Of a stretch of DNA of 64,000 nt, positions 19,490 to 30,077 are shown piece by piece. Location of the stretch: NCBI RefSeq assembly GCF_003369915.1, contig NW_022881652.1, positions 248,001 through 312,000 on the forward strand, written 5' to 3'. Each line of letters opens with the position of its first letter. Positions within the stretch are counted from its first letter, which is position 1. Below the pieces are notes generated by a model. It saw only the letters and a program-made list of their open reading frames with translations, searched no databases and was not told where the DNA came from. The stretch is from Drosophila miranda. Lineage: Eukaryota > Arthropoda > Insecta > Diptera > Drosophilidae. The position numbers were made by a program, and so were the translations under genes.

Positions 19490-20414
19490 TTGTTTGTTAT
19501 GAGCAACTATTTATTGCATGACCGGAAAAAAAAAACCTCACGTAGTCAGGGGCTTCGTCGCTTAAGAGAGGCTGTGCGCTCTCCCTTATGCCCTGCTGGC
19601 AACCATAAGCGCTTACGCCGCGCATAAGAACCAGCCCTCTTAAGAACAAGGCACAAAAGGGAAAATGCGAGGCTGGTCGCTCTGACGTTCTTTTATGCTT
19701 TCTACTTGCGGTTGCTTTCGCTAATGCACTTGAATAACTGACCTGCCATAACGATCGCGGCGCACAGTTTTTACATTCCCTTTTGCATATTTATTTATTA
19801 TTATTATCTATTTGCCTAACATAAAAGCTGGAGATATGTACCCTTCCTTTCTTTCAATTTGTAAGTTAAATTTCAATCTAAAGTGTATTATTAAGAGTTA
19901 ATCATTTATTAGTTTACTAGTGCGATGCATGTGCTATTGCTCAATATGAAATATAGGATTTAACATGAATCGGGGCTAGAGTTCTATATGCGGGGACCAT
20001 GCTGGGCAAAGGAGGGTAATGGGGTTGGATAGGAGGCTGTAAGAGCCTTCTTTATGGGATCACCGGATGAACCGGGAGCGGTGATCATGGTAGGGTGGGC
20101 ATGAGTGGTCACAACAACACCGTGGCACGACTTGTATGTGTGTATGTGTCCGTGTGTGTGTAGTTAGGTGTATTTGCTCTTGTACATATTTGTGTCGATA
20201 CTTCGCTTGCACGTGAAATTTTAATGAACGTTACTGTGTCAGTATTATGATTGTTGGAGTAGAGCTGTGTCCCGTCCGTTCTGGGAAATAAAAAAAAAAC
20301 CCCCCCATTTCTTGCCGATGAGACGAAAGCCGGAACAAGCACGTGCCCGGACGGGAGACGAACCATCACCTGCTCAGCCTTCCGTGAAGGTTTGGTAATA
20401 TCCAATATGCTACA
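19490..20414 (+). repeat. partial LTR of element 1 at the duplication junction
   Basis: Copy of 14591-15515. It is not a solo LTR from recombination: it starts in mid-LTR at TGTTTGTTATG, has no target duplication of its own, and exists only because the tandem duplication began inside the 3' LTR. Confidence 0.88.
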
Positions 20415-21080
20415 TATGTTTGTGCTGTGTGTATTGGCTGCTCTGTTGTCGGGGGATGGGATGGGAAGGGGAAAGTTTGCCTGCTCCCGTTTAACCGCCC
20501 GGATACTTTAAACTTCCGGATCTTACGATCCGGGCGCGAGACGCTCCGAAGAGTCGACCGCATAGCATCATGTGGGCGATTGTATTGGCATTGTTGGGGC
20601 ATTTGGCTGAGTGGCGAAGCTTGGCAGTGTGGATTTTGATCCTGCTCAACTGCTATGGGTATGTATTGAAGTTTAAAATGGGTGGGGGTGAAAAGGGGAA
20701 TGGCTGGGCGTAATTGCCGAAGTTGGCGACCGATAACACACTAGCATTGAGAAATGCAATTTGAATTGGCTTTTTGGTGTGTTATCGGCGCGTTATTTTC
20801 CTAATTGGCGTGGTATTTTTTGGGTCATTAATGGCCTTGCCAGTTGTCAGGTATTGGGGAATGGGTGATAGTTGGGAAGGAAGAAGAAGAAAGAAAGGTA
20901 ATTATGCTAAAATAAATAACTAAAATTAATTAAATTACATTACAGCTAAGGACAATCTATCTACAATTACTACAAATAAGGACTACAAAACTACAGAGAT
21001 ATATACAAGGTAAAACAAACAATAATTACGATACATTTACACAACAATAAACATACTTAAATATCATTTATTTTTAACAG

Positions 21081-21635
21081 GAGGACAACTACAACAAAGC
21101 ACCGGCCGGCATGGCAAACGCAATGCAGAACATTGCGCCGCATACCGGCCGGCTCCGTTGTCCCCCTGTGCAGGATTAGTGGCACCACCTGAGATCTTTA
21201 GTGGCGATGGCTGGACTTGGAGATGGCGTGCATCGTGGGCTAAGGTGTTCATTGGCGAGCGGCTCCGGTCCGGCCGCCCACGTTGCATCTGTCGTTGGTT
21301 GGTGTTGGCTGCTGCACTCGAGTGGCACTGGTCCGGCCACCCAACTGCATTGTCGTTGTGCTGGCGTTGACATCGAAATGTGATGCCAACGATTTGTGTA
21401 ATTGGCCGCATCCAAGTGGCGAACTGGTCCGGCCACCAGGATACGTTGTCGATTTTAATTGTTGGCCGCATCCGAGTGGCTGCTGGTCCGGCCACCCAGG
21501 ATGCGCTGTCAGTTGGAAACCATTAACTCACATAACCACGAAAAATGAAAAATGACCTGGCCTCCTCGGCCACGTTCGTCTTCGGATTGTTGGTGTAATT
21601 TTGAGTGGCTACTGGTCCGGCCACCCAGTTGAGGA
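21081..21635 (+). other. exon-like region with GTGGC...GCCAC boxes, unit 2
   Basis: Duplicate of 16182-16736. Confidence 0.5.
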
Positions 21636-21680
21636 GGTGTTTATTTTGGCGTTTGATTTTTAATTTGTGTTTATTTGCAG

Positions 21681-21798
21681 GTGCCTGTCGTCGATTTGGA
21701 TGTTGTTGCTGGCTACCCTTGTCTGGTTTCTGTTGGCATAGGAGACGTTTGCAGGCGAGGCAGCTTCTTGTTGGTCAGCTCTGTCTGGTGATTGGCAG
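21681..21798 (+). other. exon-like module P1, unit 2
   Basis: Duplicate of 16782-16899, with splice sites preserved. Confidence 0.5.
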
Positions 21799-21871
21799 GT
21801 AAGTGTGGATTTTGTGTGGTTTGGCAGTTTTTTGTGGTGGCGTGAATTGACTGATTTTCTTTGTGTTTTAG

Positions 21872-22013
21872 TGGCTGGCCTCTGGACTTTTGTTGGAGTT
21901 GACGGTGGTAGTGCTGCTGATGAGGCCTCCAAATTTCGCCCATTATGCCTCGAGAGAGTTGCAGGAGTGGCGAGGCAGCTGCTGGAGGGGCAGATCTGTC
22001 GGTTTAATAGCAG
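21872..22013 (+). other. exon-like module P2, unit 2
   Basis: Duplicate of 16973-17114, with splice sites preserved. Confidence 0.5.
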
Positions 22014-22304
22014 GTGAGTATGTTTGTTGGTCATTTGCAGATTGTTGTTAATTGTGTTTAATTTTTGTCCGTCGCATTCGAAGTCGCCACTGGATTGTCC
22101 ATTTAGGAACCTACGTAGGTCATCGTAAGGCTCTTCGTCGGTCCATTGGCTGTCGTCGTCCATGTCCATATCCGGCTCAGTGTCCGATATAGCTACTGCT
22201 GTTTCTGTATTGGCTGCTGGTTGTGATGGCGGCGGGTGTGTAGGTGCTGTTGCCTGTAGTCGTCGTCCTTCCCAGCAACAGCAGCCCCATATCCACGCCC
22301 CCAA
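22014..22304 (-). CDS. acidic ORF, minus strand, head-to-head partner (unit 2)
   Basis: Duplicate of 17115-17405; the acidic part is unchanged. Again only the first part of the longer minus-strand frame is thought meaningful. Confidence 0.4.
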
Positions 22305-22929
22305 GCAGCAGCAGCCATCTCAAAAGAAGCGGCCACAACACCAACCCCAACTGCAACAGCAGCATTCAAGCGGCCGACAGGGGGCCAAACCAGCAGCACC
22401 AACACCAACACCAGCTGCAGCAGCAACGCCCAACACCCGCAGGCCCTTGTATAGCCGACACAATTTGGCTCGGCAGCACCAGCAGCAGCACCAGCATCGC
22501 GGCCATCATTCCCAGCCACAGGCCAAGGGGCGCCAGACACCGAGAAATCCCCAACATCAGCAGCAGCCAGCCGTCCAATGCGATGGCAAGTGTGTGGAAA
22601 TGCTAAAAGAGTACGCCGTTAAAATTGAAAATTTAGAGAAAAGACGGCAAGAACTTACCACACTAATTACAACCCTGACTGAAGCAAAGGGCAGTGGCGC
22701 AGCAGTGGCCAATCCTCCAACACAGACACCAGCAGCAGCACCAACACATCCAAGACCCGCCGCCAATACACAACCTGACGCCGCAGCCGTATCGGAGGAC
22801 TCTGATATGGACTGCGAAGCACTCAGCGACGATGGCGACGACATGTGGACGGACCACGATTCATTTGACGACGAGATAGCGGAGGAGATCATGGACGCCT
22901 ACGGTAGCTTCTACTCTGACGTCTTTTGA
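22162..22929 (+). CDS. Q-rich, coiled-coil, acidic-tail ORF (copy 3, unit 2)
   Basis: Duplicate of 17263-18030. Against copy 2 it has several amino-acid changes, including Gly to Ala before RQHQQQ, Leu to Arg in the coiled coil (LEKRRQEL), Asn to Thr (ITTLTEAK) and Ser to Ala. The Leu to Arg change puts a charge into the heptad core. Most changes between copies 2 and 3 are non-synonymous, so constraint appears lost since the duplication. Confidence 0.5.
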   Translation: MSISGSVSDIATAVSVLAAGCDGGGCVGAVACSRRPSQQQQPHIHAPKQQQPSQKKRPQHQPQLQQQHSSGRQGAKPAAPTPTPAAAATPNTRRPLYSRHNLARQHQQQHQHRGHHSQPQAKGRQTPRNPQHQQQPAVQCDGKCVEMLKEYAVKIENLEKRRQELTTLITTLTEAKGSGAAVANPPTQTPAAAPTHPRPAANTQPDAAAVSEDSDMDCEALSDDGDDMWTDHDSFDDEIAEEIMDAYGSFYSDVF

Positions 22930-23020
22930 TGAGCCCAAAAGTCGGTCCTGAGGCAGCCACTAAAAACAGATGGAAAACATTAACTCACATAACCACGAAA
23001 AATGACCAATACGTACTCAC

Positions 23021-23158
23021 CTGACACGCCATCGACAGAGCTGCCCCACCAGCAGATGCCACGACAAATAGACCAAACTTTTGCTGCTAATTTGACGACA
23101 TTCTTAGAATATATTGACGACTCTCCTGACAATTCACCGCCCAGGTCCAGAGCAACCA
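23021..23158 (-). other. exon-like module M7, unit 2
   Basis: Duplicate of 18122-18259. Confidence 0.55.
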
Positions 23159-23231
23159 CTGAAATAAAACAAAATGACGTCAATTCGCATACCAACAAAA
23201 TATGGACAAAACTCACAATAATCACACGTAC

Positions 23232-23368
23232 CTGCCACGCCTCCGACAGATCTACCCCTCCAGCAGCTGCCCCGTCATCAACACCACACATTTGATGCCA
23301 ATTGGACGACATTTTAGGGTTTATTGACGACGCTCCTGACAATCCACCGCACAGGTCCAGAGCAGCCA
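23232..23368 (-). other. exon-like module M6, unit 2
   Basis: Duplicate of 18333-18469. Confidence 0.55.
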
Positions 23369-23443
23369 CTGTAAACAAACCAAAAATGACGTCAATACAC
23401 ACATCAACACAAAATGGTACAAACACACACAAAACATACGTAC

Positions 23444-24239
23444 CTGCCACGCCTCCGATAGAGCTGCCTCTCCAGCAGTTGCCACACCAAATTCACCATC
23501 CAATTCCTGCCAAATGGGCGAAATTTGAAGGCCCTATCGCCGTCGCCAACAACATCCAGTCCACAGGCTGCCGCTAAAAGGAGAAAAACATCAATACACA
23601 CTTCAACACAAAATGGTCCAAACACACACAAAACATACGTACCTGCCACGCCTCCGATAGAGCTGCCTCTCCAGCAGTTGCCACACCAAATTCACCATCC
23701 AATTCCTGCCAAATGGGCGAAATTTGAAGGCCCTATCGCCGTCGCCAACAACATCCAGTCCACAGGCTGCCGCTAAAAGGAGAAAAACATCAATACACAC
23801 TTCAACACAAAATGGTCCAAACACACACAAAACATACGTACCTGCCACGCCTCCGATAGAGCTGCCTCTCCAGCAGTTGCCACACCAAATTCACCATCCA
23901 ATTCCTGCCAAATGGGCGAAATTTGAAGGCCCTATCGCCGTCGCCAACAACATCCAGTCCACAGGCTGCCGCTAAAAGGAGAAAAACATCAATACACACT
24001 TCAACACAAAATGGTCCAAACACACACAAAACATACGTACCTGCCACGCCTCCGATAGAGCTGCCTCTCCAGCAGTTGCCACACCAAATTCACCATCCAC
24101 TTTCTGCCAAATGGGCGAAATTTGAAGGCCCTATCGCCGTCGCCAACAACATCCAGACCACAGGCTGCCGCTAAAAGAAGAAAAACATCAATTCAATTCA
24201 CGCATCAACACAAAATAGCCAATACTTCTACTAATCACA
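23444..24239 (-). repeat. four tandem 199-bp exon+intron units (M2-M5), unit 2
   Basis: Blocks at 23444-23573, 23643-23772, 23842-23971 and 24041-24170, matching unit 1 in number, length and splice sites. The array was therefore already four units long before the 4.9-kb duplication. Confidence 0.75.
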
Positions 24240-24244
24240 CTTAC

Positions 24245-24790
24245 CTGACAGTACACTCACAGATCAGCCTCTCCAGTACCTGCCTCGCCACCAACCGCAA
24301 CATTGTGTTGCAAGTTGGGCCCAATTTGGATGCCTCTCCACTTACGCTGCCGTCAACCGATGGCCGTGACGTCACGCCATCATCATCACAAAACAGCAGC
24401 AGCAATCCAACGACGAGGCCAGCCAATACAGACGACTCTGGCCAGCGCTCCATCTCCATCTACATCGACAGTGCATCCTGGGTGGCCGGACCAGCAGCCA
24501 CTCGGATGCAGCCAATCCGCACTCATTTGCGGCCATTTCCACTGGTCAACGCACCCTGATTGGCCGGACCAGTGCCAATCCCCAGATCTCCAGGTAGAAG
24601 CAACGTGGGCGGCCGGACCAGAGTCGCGCCAGTCACCATTCACGCCAACTCCTGGATCCAGCCTCTGCCAATTCTGATGCCGCAGATGCGTGATCTGCTG
24701 CATCACACACACGTGCACATATAGCGCTGAGGCGGATGCGCCCTGTGCCATCCACACTGCTCCAGACGACGAAGATGATCCTCCAGTACC
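24245..24790 (-). other. exon-like module M1, full length
   Basis: On the minus strand it runs from an acceptor TTTCTATTTCAG (near 24791) to the donor CTGTCAG|GTAAGT, about 546 bp. It carries three GTGGC...GCCAC-type boxes (near 24474-24500, 24560 and 24610, minus strand) and near its end the EASKLGPTC...VARQVLE word. It is the minus-strand counterpart of the plus-strand region 16182-17114. A 123-codon frame (24757 down to 24386) covers the box region but stops before the conserved word. Confidence 0.5.
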
Positions 24791-25351
24791 TGAAATAGAA
24801 AATAAATAGAATTAAATTAGTCTATAAATGTCATTAATGTTGCAATTTGTCGAATACTCATCTCTTTGTGACCACCTGTTTGTATATAATGTCAATTGCC
24901 CGCAAAAATTCAAAAGAACATTATTGTTGTAAGTTAAGCTTAAATGTAAATTGCCAATGTAAGGGTAATAAGAAAAAGCTGAAATAAATTCCGCCAGTAG
25001 CAAATCTGGCGGGCGAGTGTGCGCAACTTGGTCGTGCACTCGCATTAAATTACATTACAAAAAAAAAAATTAATAACAGAATTTAAGTCCACTCATACCT
25101 TTTCTCCAGTTTATGGCTCCATCGGCGAAAGCGCTTTCCTCGATGAATACCTAAAGCTGCTGTGGCGGAAGAACACTTAAATGGGCACAAGGTTGGGGGA
25201 AATCATATTTGCAGATCGGCGAGAGTCACGAGAAGCCACTACCGGAATCAAATCTAACTCTCTTCTAATTAACTCCGCACAGAAATCATAATTAATTACA
25301 CATTTACAAACACGAATACAATTACTCCGTCAATCCGTTGCTTCCTCTTTT
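24791..25351 (-). other. first intron and putative first exon of the minus-strand spliced module
   Basis: A donor AAAAG|GTATGAGT lies at about 25101 on the minus strand, which would give an intron of about 310 bp to the 24790 acceptor and a first exon upstream, at about 25101-25250. No convincing start codon or promoter was seen. The end is cut by a DINE. Confidence 0.35.
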
Positions 25352-26444
25352 TATACCCGATACTCAAAATGAGTATTGGATTTGTGGTAAAAGTGGATGT
25401 GTGTAACGTCCAGAAGGAATCGTTTCCGACCCCATAAAGTATATATATTCTTGATCAGCATCAATAGTCGAGTCGATTGAGCCCTGTCTGTCTGTCCGTC
25501 TGTCTGTCCGTCCGTCCGTCCGTCCGTCCGTCCGTCCCCTTCAGCGCCTAGTGCTCAAAGACTATAAGAGCTAGAGCAACGATGTTTTGGATCCAGACTT
25601 CTGTGATATGTCACTGCTACAAAAATATTTCAAATTTCGCACCGCCCACTTCCGCCCCCACAAAGGACGAAAATCTGTGGCATCCACATTTTTAAGGATA
25701 CGATAAAACCACAAACGCAGAATCGGTGAAGATGACCATATCTTCTACAGTGCAAAATCTGAACCAGATCGAATAATGATTATAGCCAGAATCAAGAAAA
25801 CAATTTCATTCCTTCTCGCTCTGTCTCTCTCTAACACACAGGTTTCATGGTCGGTTTTGTCAATTGCAAAATATGAGTTCAAGGATCTCAGAACCTATAA
25901 GAGCCAGAGCAACCAAATTTGGTATCCACACTCCTGTGATATCGGACCTTGACCGTTTCGTGTCCAAATTTCGCCACACCCCCTTCCGCCCCCGCAAAGA
26001 ACGAAAATCTGGGGCATCCACAAATCTCAGAGACTATTAAGGCTAGAGTAAACAAATTTGGTATCCGCACTTCTGTTAGATCTCACTATAAAACGTATAT
26101 CTCAGAATTTCGCCCCACCCCTTTCCGCCCCCACAAAAAACGAAAATCTGTTGCATCCACAATATTGCACATTCGAGAAAACTAAAAACGCAGAATCATA
26201 GATAATGACCATATCTATCAGATTGCTGAATCTGGATCAGATCAGATAATTTTTATAGCCAAAAGGAACAAATCAATTTGCACTGGCTACGCAGCGCCCG
26301 ACGTCACGCTCAGATTTTCTGTCTCTCTCGCACGCACTCTTTGTCGTGTCGTTTAATATTAGCGGCGTCTGCCGGAGGAGAGTTATACTGACTTAGTATC
26401 GGTGGAGTTGCGGTGTCCGCAGCAACTCACAACGTTCCCCCTCG
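25352..26444 (+). mobile_element. DINE-1-like relic no. 4
   Basis: Same structure as relic 1. Small deletions have removed part of the GGGTATATTA word at the start and the GTATAACTGTA word just before the 3' hairpin. The INE-1 signature, tetranucleotide run and GA-rich motif (minus strand, about 25812-25837) are present. Confidence 0.85.
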
Positions 26445-27344
26445 TTTTTTCTATTCTCTTTCTCCCGACTGTTATCTATGTTTCCTTTCCACCTCCTGGG
26501 CGAAAGGGAACAGCACAAATTCTTTTCCCCTGCTTCTGCAGGTGAAAGGTACGCGAAAGCAAAGAAAAGGCCAAACGGCCAATCTCCGACGGTGCTAGAT
26601 CGACACTTTCTCTCCGCCGATCTGCTCGCGACCAAGGGACGGGCCCTCCTTATCTGCCGCGTCGCGCTCGACTACTAAAGTGCCGACGCCAACGCCTCGG
26701 GAAGCTAGCCGCTTGGGGGGACCGAGCGCTCCTCAAATGTCTTCTCCCTCTGCTTCCACGCTCGCTTCTCCGATGGCTGAGCGCTTTCCTGACAATCCCA
26801 AAGGTTTAAACGCCACTTTGTTAGGCTTGCGGCTGCTGTTGTTTGCTGGCTGGCTTCCTTGGACGATCGAATCCGCACTGCTTAACTCGATTTACTAAGC
26901 GCCAAGACTACAAATGGGACAACTCTTTATTCTCCTTTAGCCCTTCTCTTCTCTTCCCGCAGCACTTACCCCAACCGGACTCAGCGCTATACGGCCTCTG
27001 ACGACTGAAAAGCCCACTCGCCTTCAACCAAGAATCTCGCAGTCGAATCTTGGATTTAGATATTTAGATTCCCTAGAGTTTTTCTCTTCACTAAATTCTT
27101 GGTTTTTCCTTTTCGTCGGACCGATACGCAACCGACTCAATGGACTTTCACGAGGGAATAGCCGATAGGGGCGCCAACGTTCTGGCGGCAAATCCTCTAA
27201 CAGGTCCCTGGATGCATTTTCAACAGAGATAGCCTGACGTTTTGACCTGTTACCGTCTTTTTGGTTTTCCCTTGACCTGTCGTTCGCCTGCCACTCTGAG
27301 AACTAGATGGCGCCACAAAAACTAAGCATTCCCTGCTACAAGCG
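26445..27344. other. unexplained 0.9-kb block
   Basis: No known gene. Small frames (61-80 codons) at 26393-26898 show no domain. A word with GGGGCGCCAACGTTCTGG near 27168-27185 is followed by CTAACAGGTCCC, and TGACCTGTTACCG near 27243. The ACAGGTC words are reminiscent of repeats near the end of the element 2 LTR (around 52130-52170). It could be an LTR-element relic, but I cannot show it. Confidence 0.35.
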
Positions 27345-27877
27345 CTACACCCCGTAGATGTTGTGCCGCTGCTGGCGAGGCTGTGCCGCAATCTGCTGCT
27401 GGCGGCGATTGCGTCCTCCACTGCTGCGGTGGCCAAACTCCCTATCATCGTAGCCGCCGCCGACGCCCCGCCCCATGATGCGCAGCTCCGGATCGGAATG
27501 GGCACGCCCCATGGAGGGACCGAACCCGGAGTCATTGCCCGATCGCTGTGTCATCTTCATGGATCGCCGGAACGAGGGTGGCGGCTGGGAGCGGGCATAC
27601 CGCTGTCCCCTCACCGACCGCTGCCTGGAGCGGGCATTCCTCGGCCGCTTGGCCGTCCGCGTGCACACATAGCAGCAGATGCGCCAGTAGAGAAAACTAT
27701 GAAAGAGAGAAGTGGTGTGGAGTGGAGTCATTAGCGGCGGAGTCACGCAGCTGTGGAGATGTCAGCGCGCAGAGGCTCACCGGAATGACGTGGCCATCAC
27801 ATCCCCAATGTTGGACAGGCAGATGAGCATCAGCGGGATGCCGACGATGGCATAGAAATCGTTGTCACCTTGCCCCA
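27345..27877 (-). pseudogene. two-pore-domain (K2P) potassium channel, 3' fragment
   Basis: Two exons on the minus strand. The upstream one (about 27877-27781) reads DNDFYAIVGIPLMLICLSNI, the motif that follows the first pore in K2P channels, then GDVMATSFR and a donor CCG|GTGAGC. After an 84-bp intron (acceptor CTTTCATAG) the second exon (27696-27345) starts with a membrane-like FLYWRICCYVC stretch. It continues into a basic cytoplasmic tail (KRPRNARSRQRSVRGQRY, SDPEL, GRNRRQQQ) and a normal stop. Pore, selectivity filter and N-terminus are missing, so this is a broken duplicate. The precise fly gene is not assigned. Confidence 0.7.
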
Positions 27878-27998
27878 GTCGGATTTTAAGGTCTTTTAAG
27901 GCTTTATTTAGCTGTCACAAAGTTGAAAAGAGTAAACGTGTACATTTCCAAGGGCTGGAAACAAAAGTTTCACACCATATTTTGGGTGGCATCATTTT
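27796..27998. repeat. inverted repeat, left arm, flanking the Klp61F copy
   Basis: About 203 bp. Its reverse complement recurs at 29871-30074 with only about four differences seen. It contains the GIPLMLICLSNI exon piece, an AAATAAA word and a segment reading CACCATATTTTGGGTGGC. It brackets the kinesin copy together with the right arm. Confidence 0.88.
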
Positions 27999-29846
27999 TT
28001 GGTCGTGGCTCACCCAATTCCTGGCTCAGATGCTGCTTGGAGGCCGCCTGCTGCTCCAAATAGAGACTCAGGCTGCCGCCAATCACCTCCAGATTGTCCT
28101 GCATGCGATCCTTGAACTGATGCAGGCACCTTCGCCGTTCGATGGTGCCATGAAGCTGCTCCGTTTCATTGGTGGCCAGATCTGCCACGGTCAGGATTTT
28201 GTGCGCCTGCGTCGTGAGCGTCTCCTCCGTTTTCATGTGCGAGGCCACCAGCTGTTTCTTCTCCTTGTAGCGGCGCTTGGTCTTCGTGAGGACCTTCTTT
28301 GTCAGCAGTAGACTCCCCTTGGTGTCGGTTAGGTGCTGCTCCGTTTTCTTCAGCTCCTGGGTCTTCTCCACGAGACTCAGGCTCACCTCGTTGAAGGTCT
28401 TCTCCTTCGACTGCAGCTCATCTTTGAGGGCCTTCAGCAGCAACATCTTCTCGTTGAGCTCTCGATTCTGCGAGTCCATTTTCATGGTCATCTCCCCGTA
28501 GGTCTCCTCCGCCAGATAGATGCCATTCTTGTCTCGCGCTGCGAGGTGATCTCGCTTCAGTTTGTCAATCTCCTCGGTATACTCCTTGAGGACCGTTTTC
28601 TTGGTTAGCTTCTGATTGACTTCTGGCTTATTCTGGATATTCTTCGCCCGATGCGCGTACTCCAGCGTGCTGAGTGTCTCGTCAATGTCCTTGTGCCCTG
28701 GCGAGATGGTGGCAATGATCGAGGTCTTTGTCCGGCCGCCCAGCGACTCCTGCAGCAGGCACGTCAGCTTCGATTTGCGGTACGGGACATGGGGGCCCGA
28801 TCCACCAGAGCGGTAATCACACGGCCCAGCGTCAGGAGGCTCTGGTTGATTTTGACCGTCTCGCGCACGCGTATCCCCTTCTCGTTGCCCGCCTTGGAGA
28901 CGTTCTCGCTGCCCGCCAGATCCACCAGATTGAGTTTTCCGATCTTCAGCATATCCTCGCCATCGATGCCGTTCTCACGAATGTGCACCACTATGGAGAA
29001 GACGGTGTGGCTGCGCGAGGACTGCGCGTTCATCAGGGTGGTCGCGGTCTTGCGTCGCTCCTTGCCCTTCTCCAGGAGCTTGTAGACATCGTCCTTGCTC
29101 TGGACAGTGATCTCCTCGAGGCCCTGGATGATCACCGAACCCTTCTTTGTGCTGTCGTCGAAGATGCGTGTCTTTGTGGAGTCATCGGTGGAGAGGAGGT
29201 CGCACAGCTCCTCGTTGTACAGCTCCAGTTAGGAGATGCGCATCGTAATCTCAACTTCCATCATGCGGAGTTCGTCGAAAAGGTGACTCAAGGCACGCGG
29301 TATGATGCCCACATCAGAGTCCTACGAAAGGGCCAAAAGCCAAAGACAAAAGGCAGGTAGAGCAGCAATTAAAGTTTGAACCGCCTCCCTCGTCCGATTC
29401 TAGGAATTAGAAAACCAGTTCCCCTCTACTCACATCTTCCCAAGAGGACTTCAACTCCGCGGTCTCATTCCCCACCATCGTGTGCGTCTTGCCAGTAGCC
29501 GTCTGTCCGTACGCGAACAGCGTGCAATTGTAGCCGCTTAGCACCTCTTCGATCAGGGGCGACACCACCACTTTATCGTCGGCGCATTGCTTGGACTCGG
29601 GGCCGAAGCTCCGATCAAACGTAAACTTCTTCGTCAACTTCGAGTCGAGGGTGTGGCGTGTGAGGATCTCGCGTGGATTGAGCACATCCACAACCTCTGC
29701 GGAGCGTATGCATCGCTCGCGTGCATTCAGCGGCCTGCAGGGATGGAAATCGTACTTATTGGGCGATCTACTACCCGTAGATGGGGCACTCACCTAACGC
29801 GCACATAGACCTGAATGTTTTGATTCGGTTTGCGTGCCTGCTGCTG
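27999..29846 (-). pseudogene. Klp61F: Klp61F (kinesin-5/BimC family) duplicated copy, truncated and disrupted
   Basis: Kinesin-5 motors slide antiparallel spindle microtubules. Minus-strand pieces, in order: exon 29846-29794 (ends NQNIQVYVRV); 59-bp intron; exon 29734-29434 (RPLNARERC, GYNCTLFAYGQTATGKTHT P-loop, ends SSWED); 112-bp intron; exon from 29321 down to about 28003 (switch regions [12 protein letters not shown] and LVDLAGSE, neck, start of the coiled-coil stalk). Defects: the 5' exon is absent; there is a TAA stop at 29229-29231 within the otherwise conserved [11 protein letters not shown] stretch; one C is lost in a C run near 28790, shifting frame after LVDRAP; about 11 residues are missing after TIERRR; and homology ends near 28010, where the inverted repeat begins. 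The rest of the stalk and the BimC tail are lost. Introns are retained, so it is a DNA-level duplicate. I am confident of the family and fairly confident of Klp61F. Confidence 0.9.
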
Positions 29847-29870
29847 CTGAAAAATCACTTTTTAGCGCGT

Positions 29871-30074
29871 AAAAATGATGCCACCCAAAATATGGTGTGA
29901 AACTTTTGTTTCCAGCACTTAGAAATGTACACGTTTACTCTTTTCAACTTTGTGACAGTTAAATAAAGCCTTAAAAGACCTTAAAATCCGACTGGGGCAA
30001 GGTGACAACGATTTCTATGCCATCGCCGGCATCCCGCTGATGCTCATCTGCCTGTCCAACATTGGGGATGTGAT
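29871..30074. repeat. inverted repeat, right arm, with K2P exon piece
   Basis: Inverted copy of 27796-27998. The channel piece (DNDFYAIAGIPLMLICLSNI) is on the plus strand at about 29998-30070 and is cut off directly by DINE relic 5. Confidence 0.88.
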
Positions 30075-30077
30075 TTT

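Larger units (their letters stand above)
19490..24388. repeat. 4,899-bp tandem duplication, unit 2
   Basis: Second unit. Differences from unit 1 are few, for example CGGAGG/CGGGGG near 20453 and CTG/CGG near 22646, indicating a recent event. Confidence 0.93.

Noticed and set aside
19490..20414. Independent solo LTR
   Set aside because: Begins in mid-LTR at a tandem-duplication junction and has no target-site duplication.
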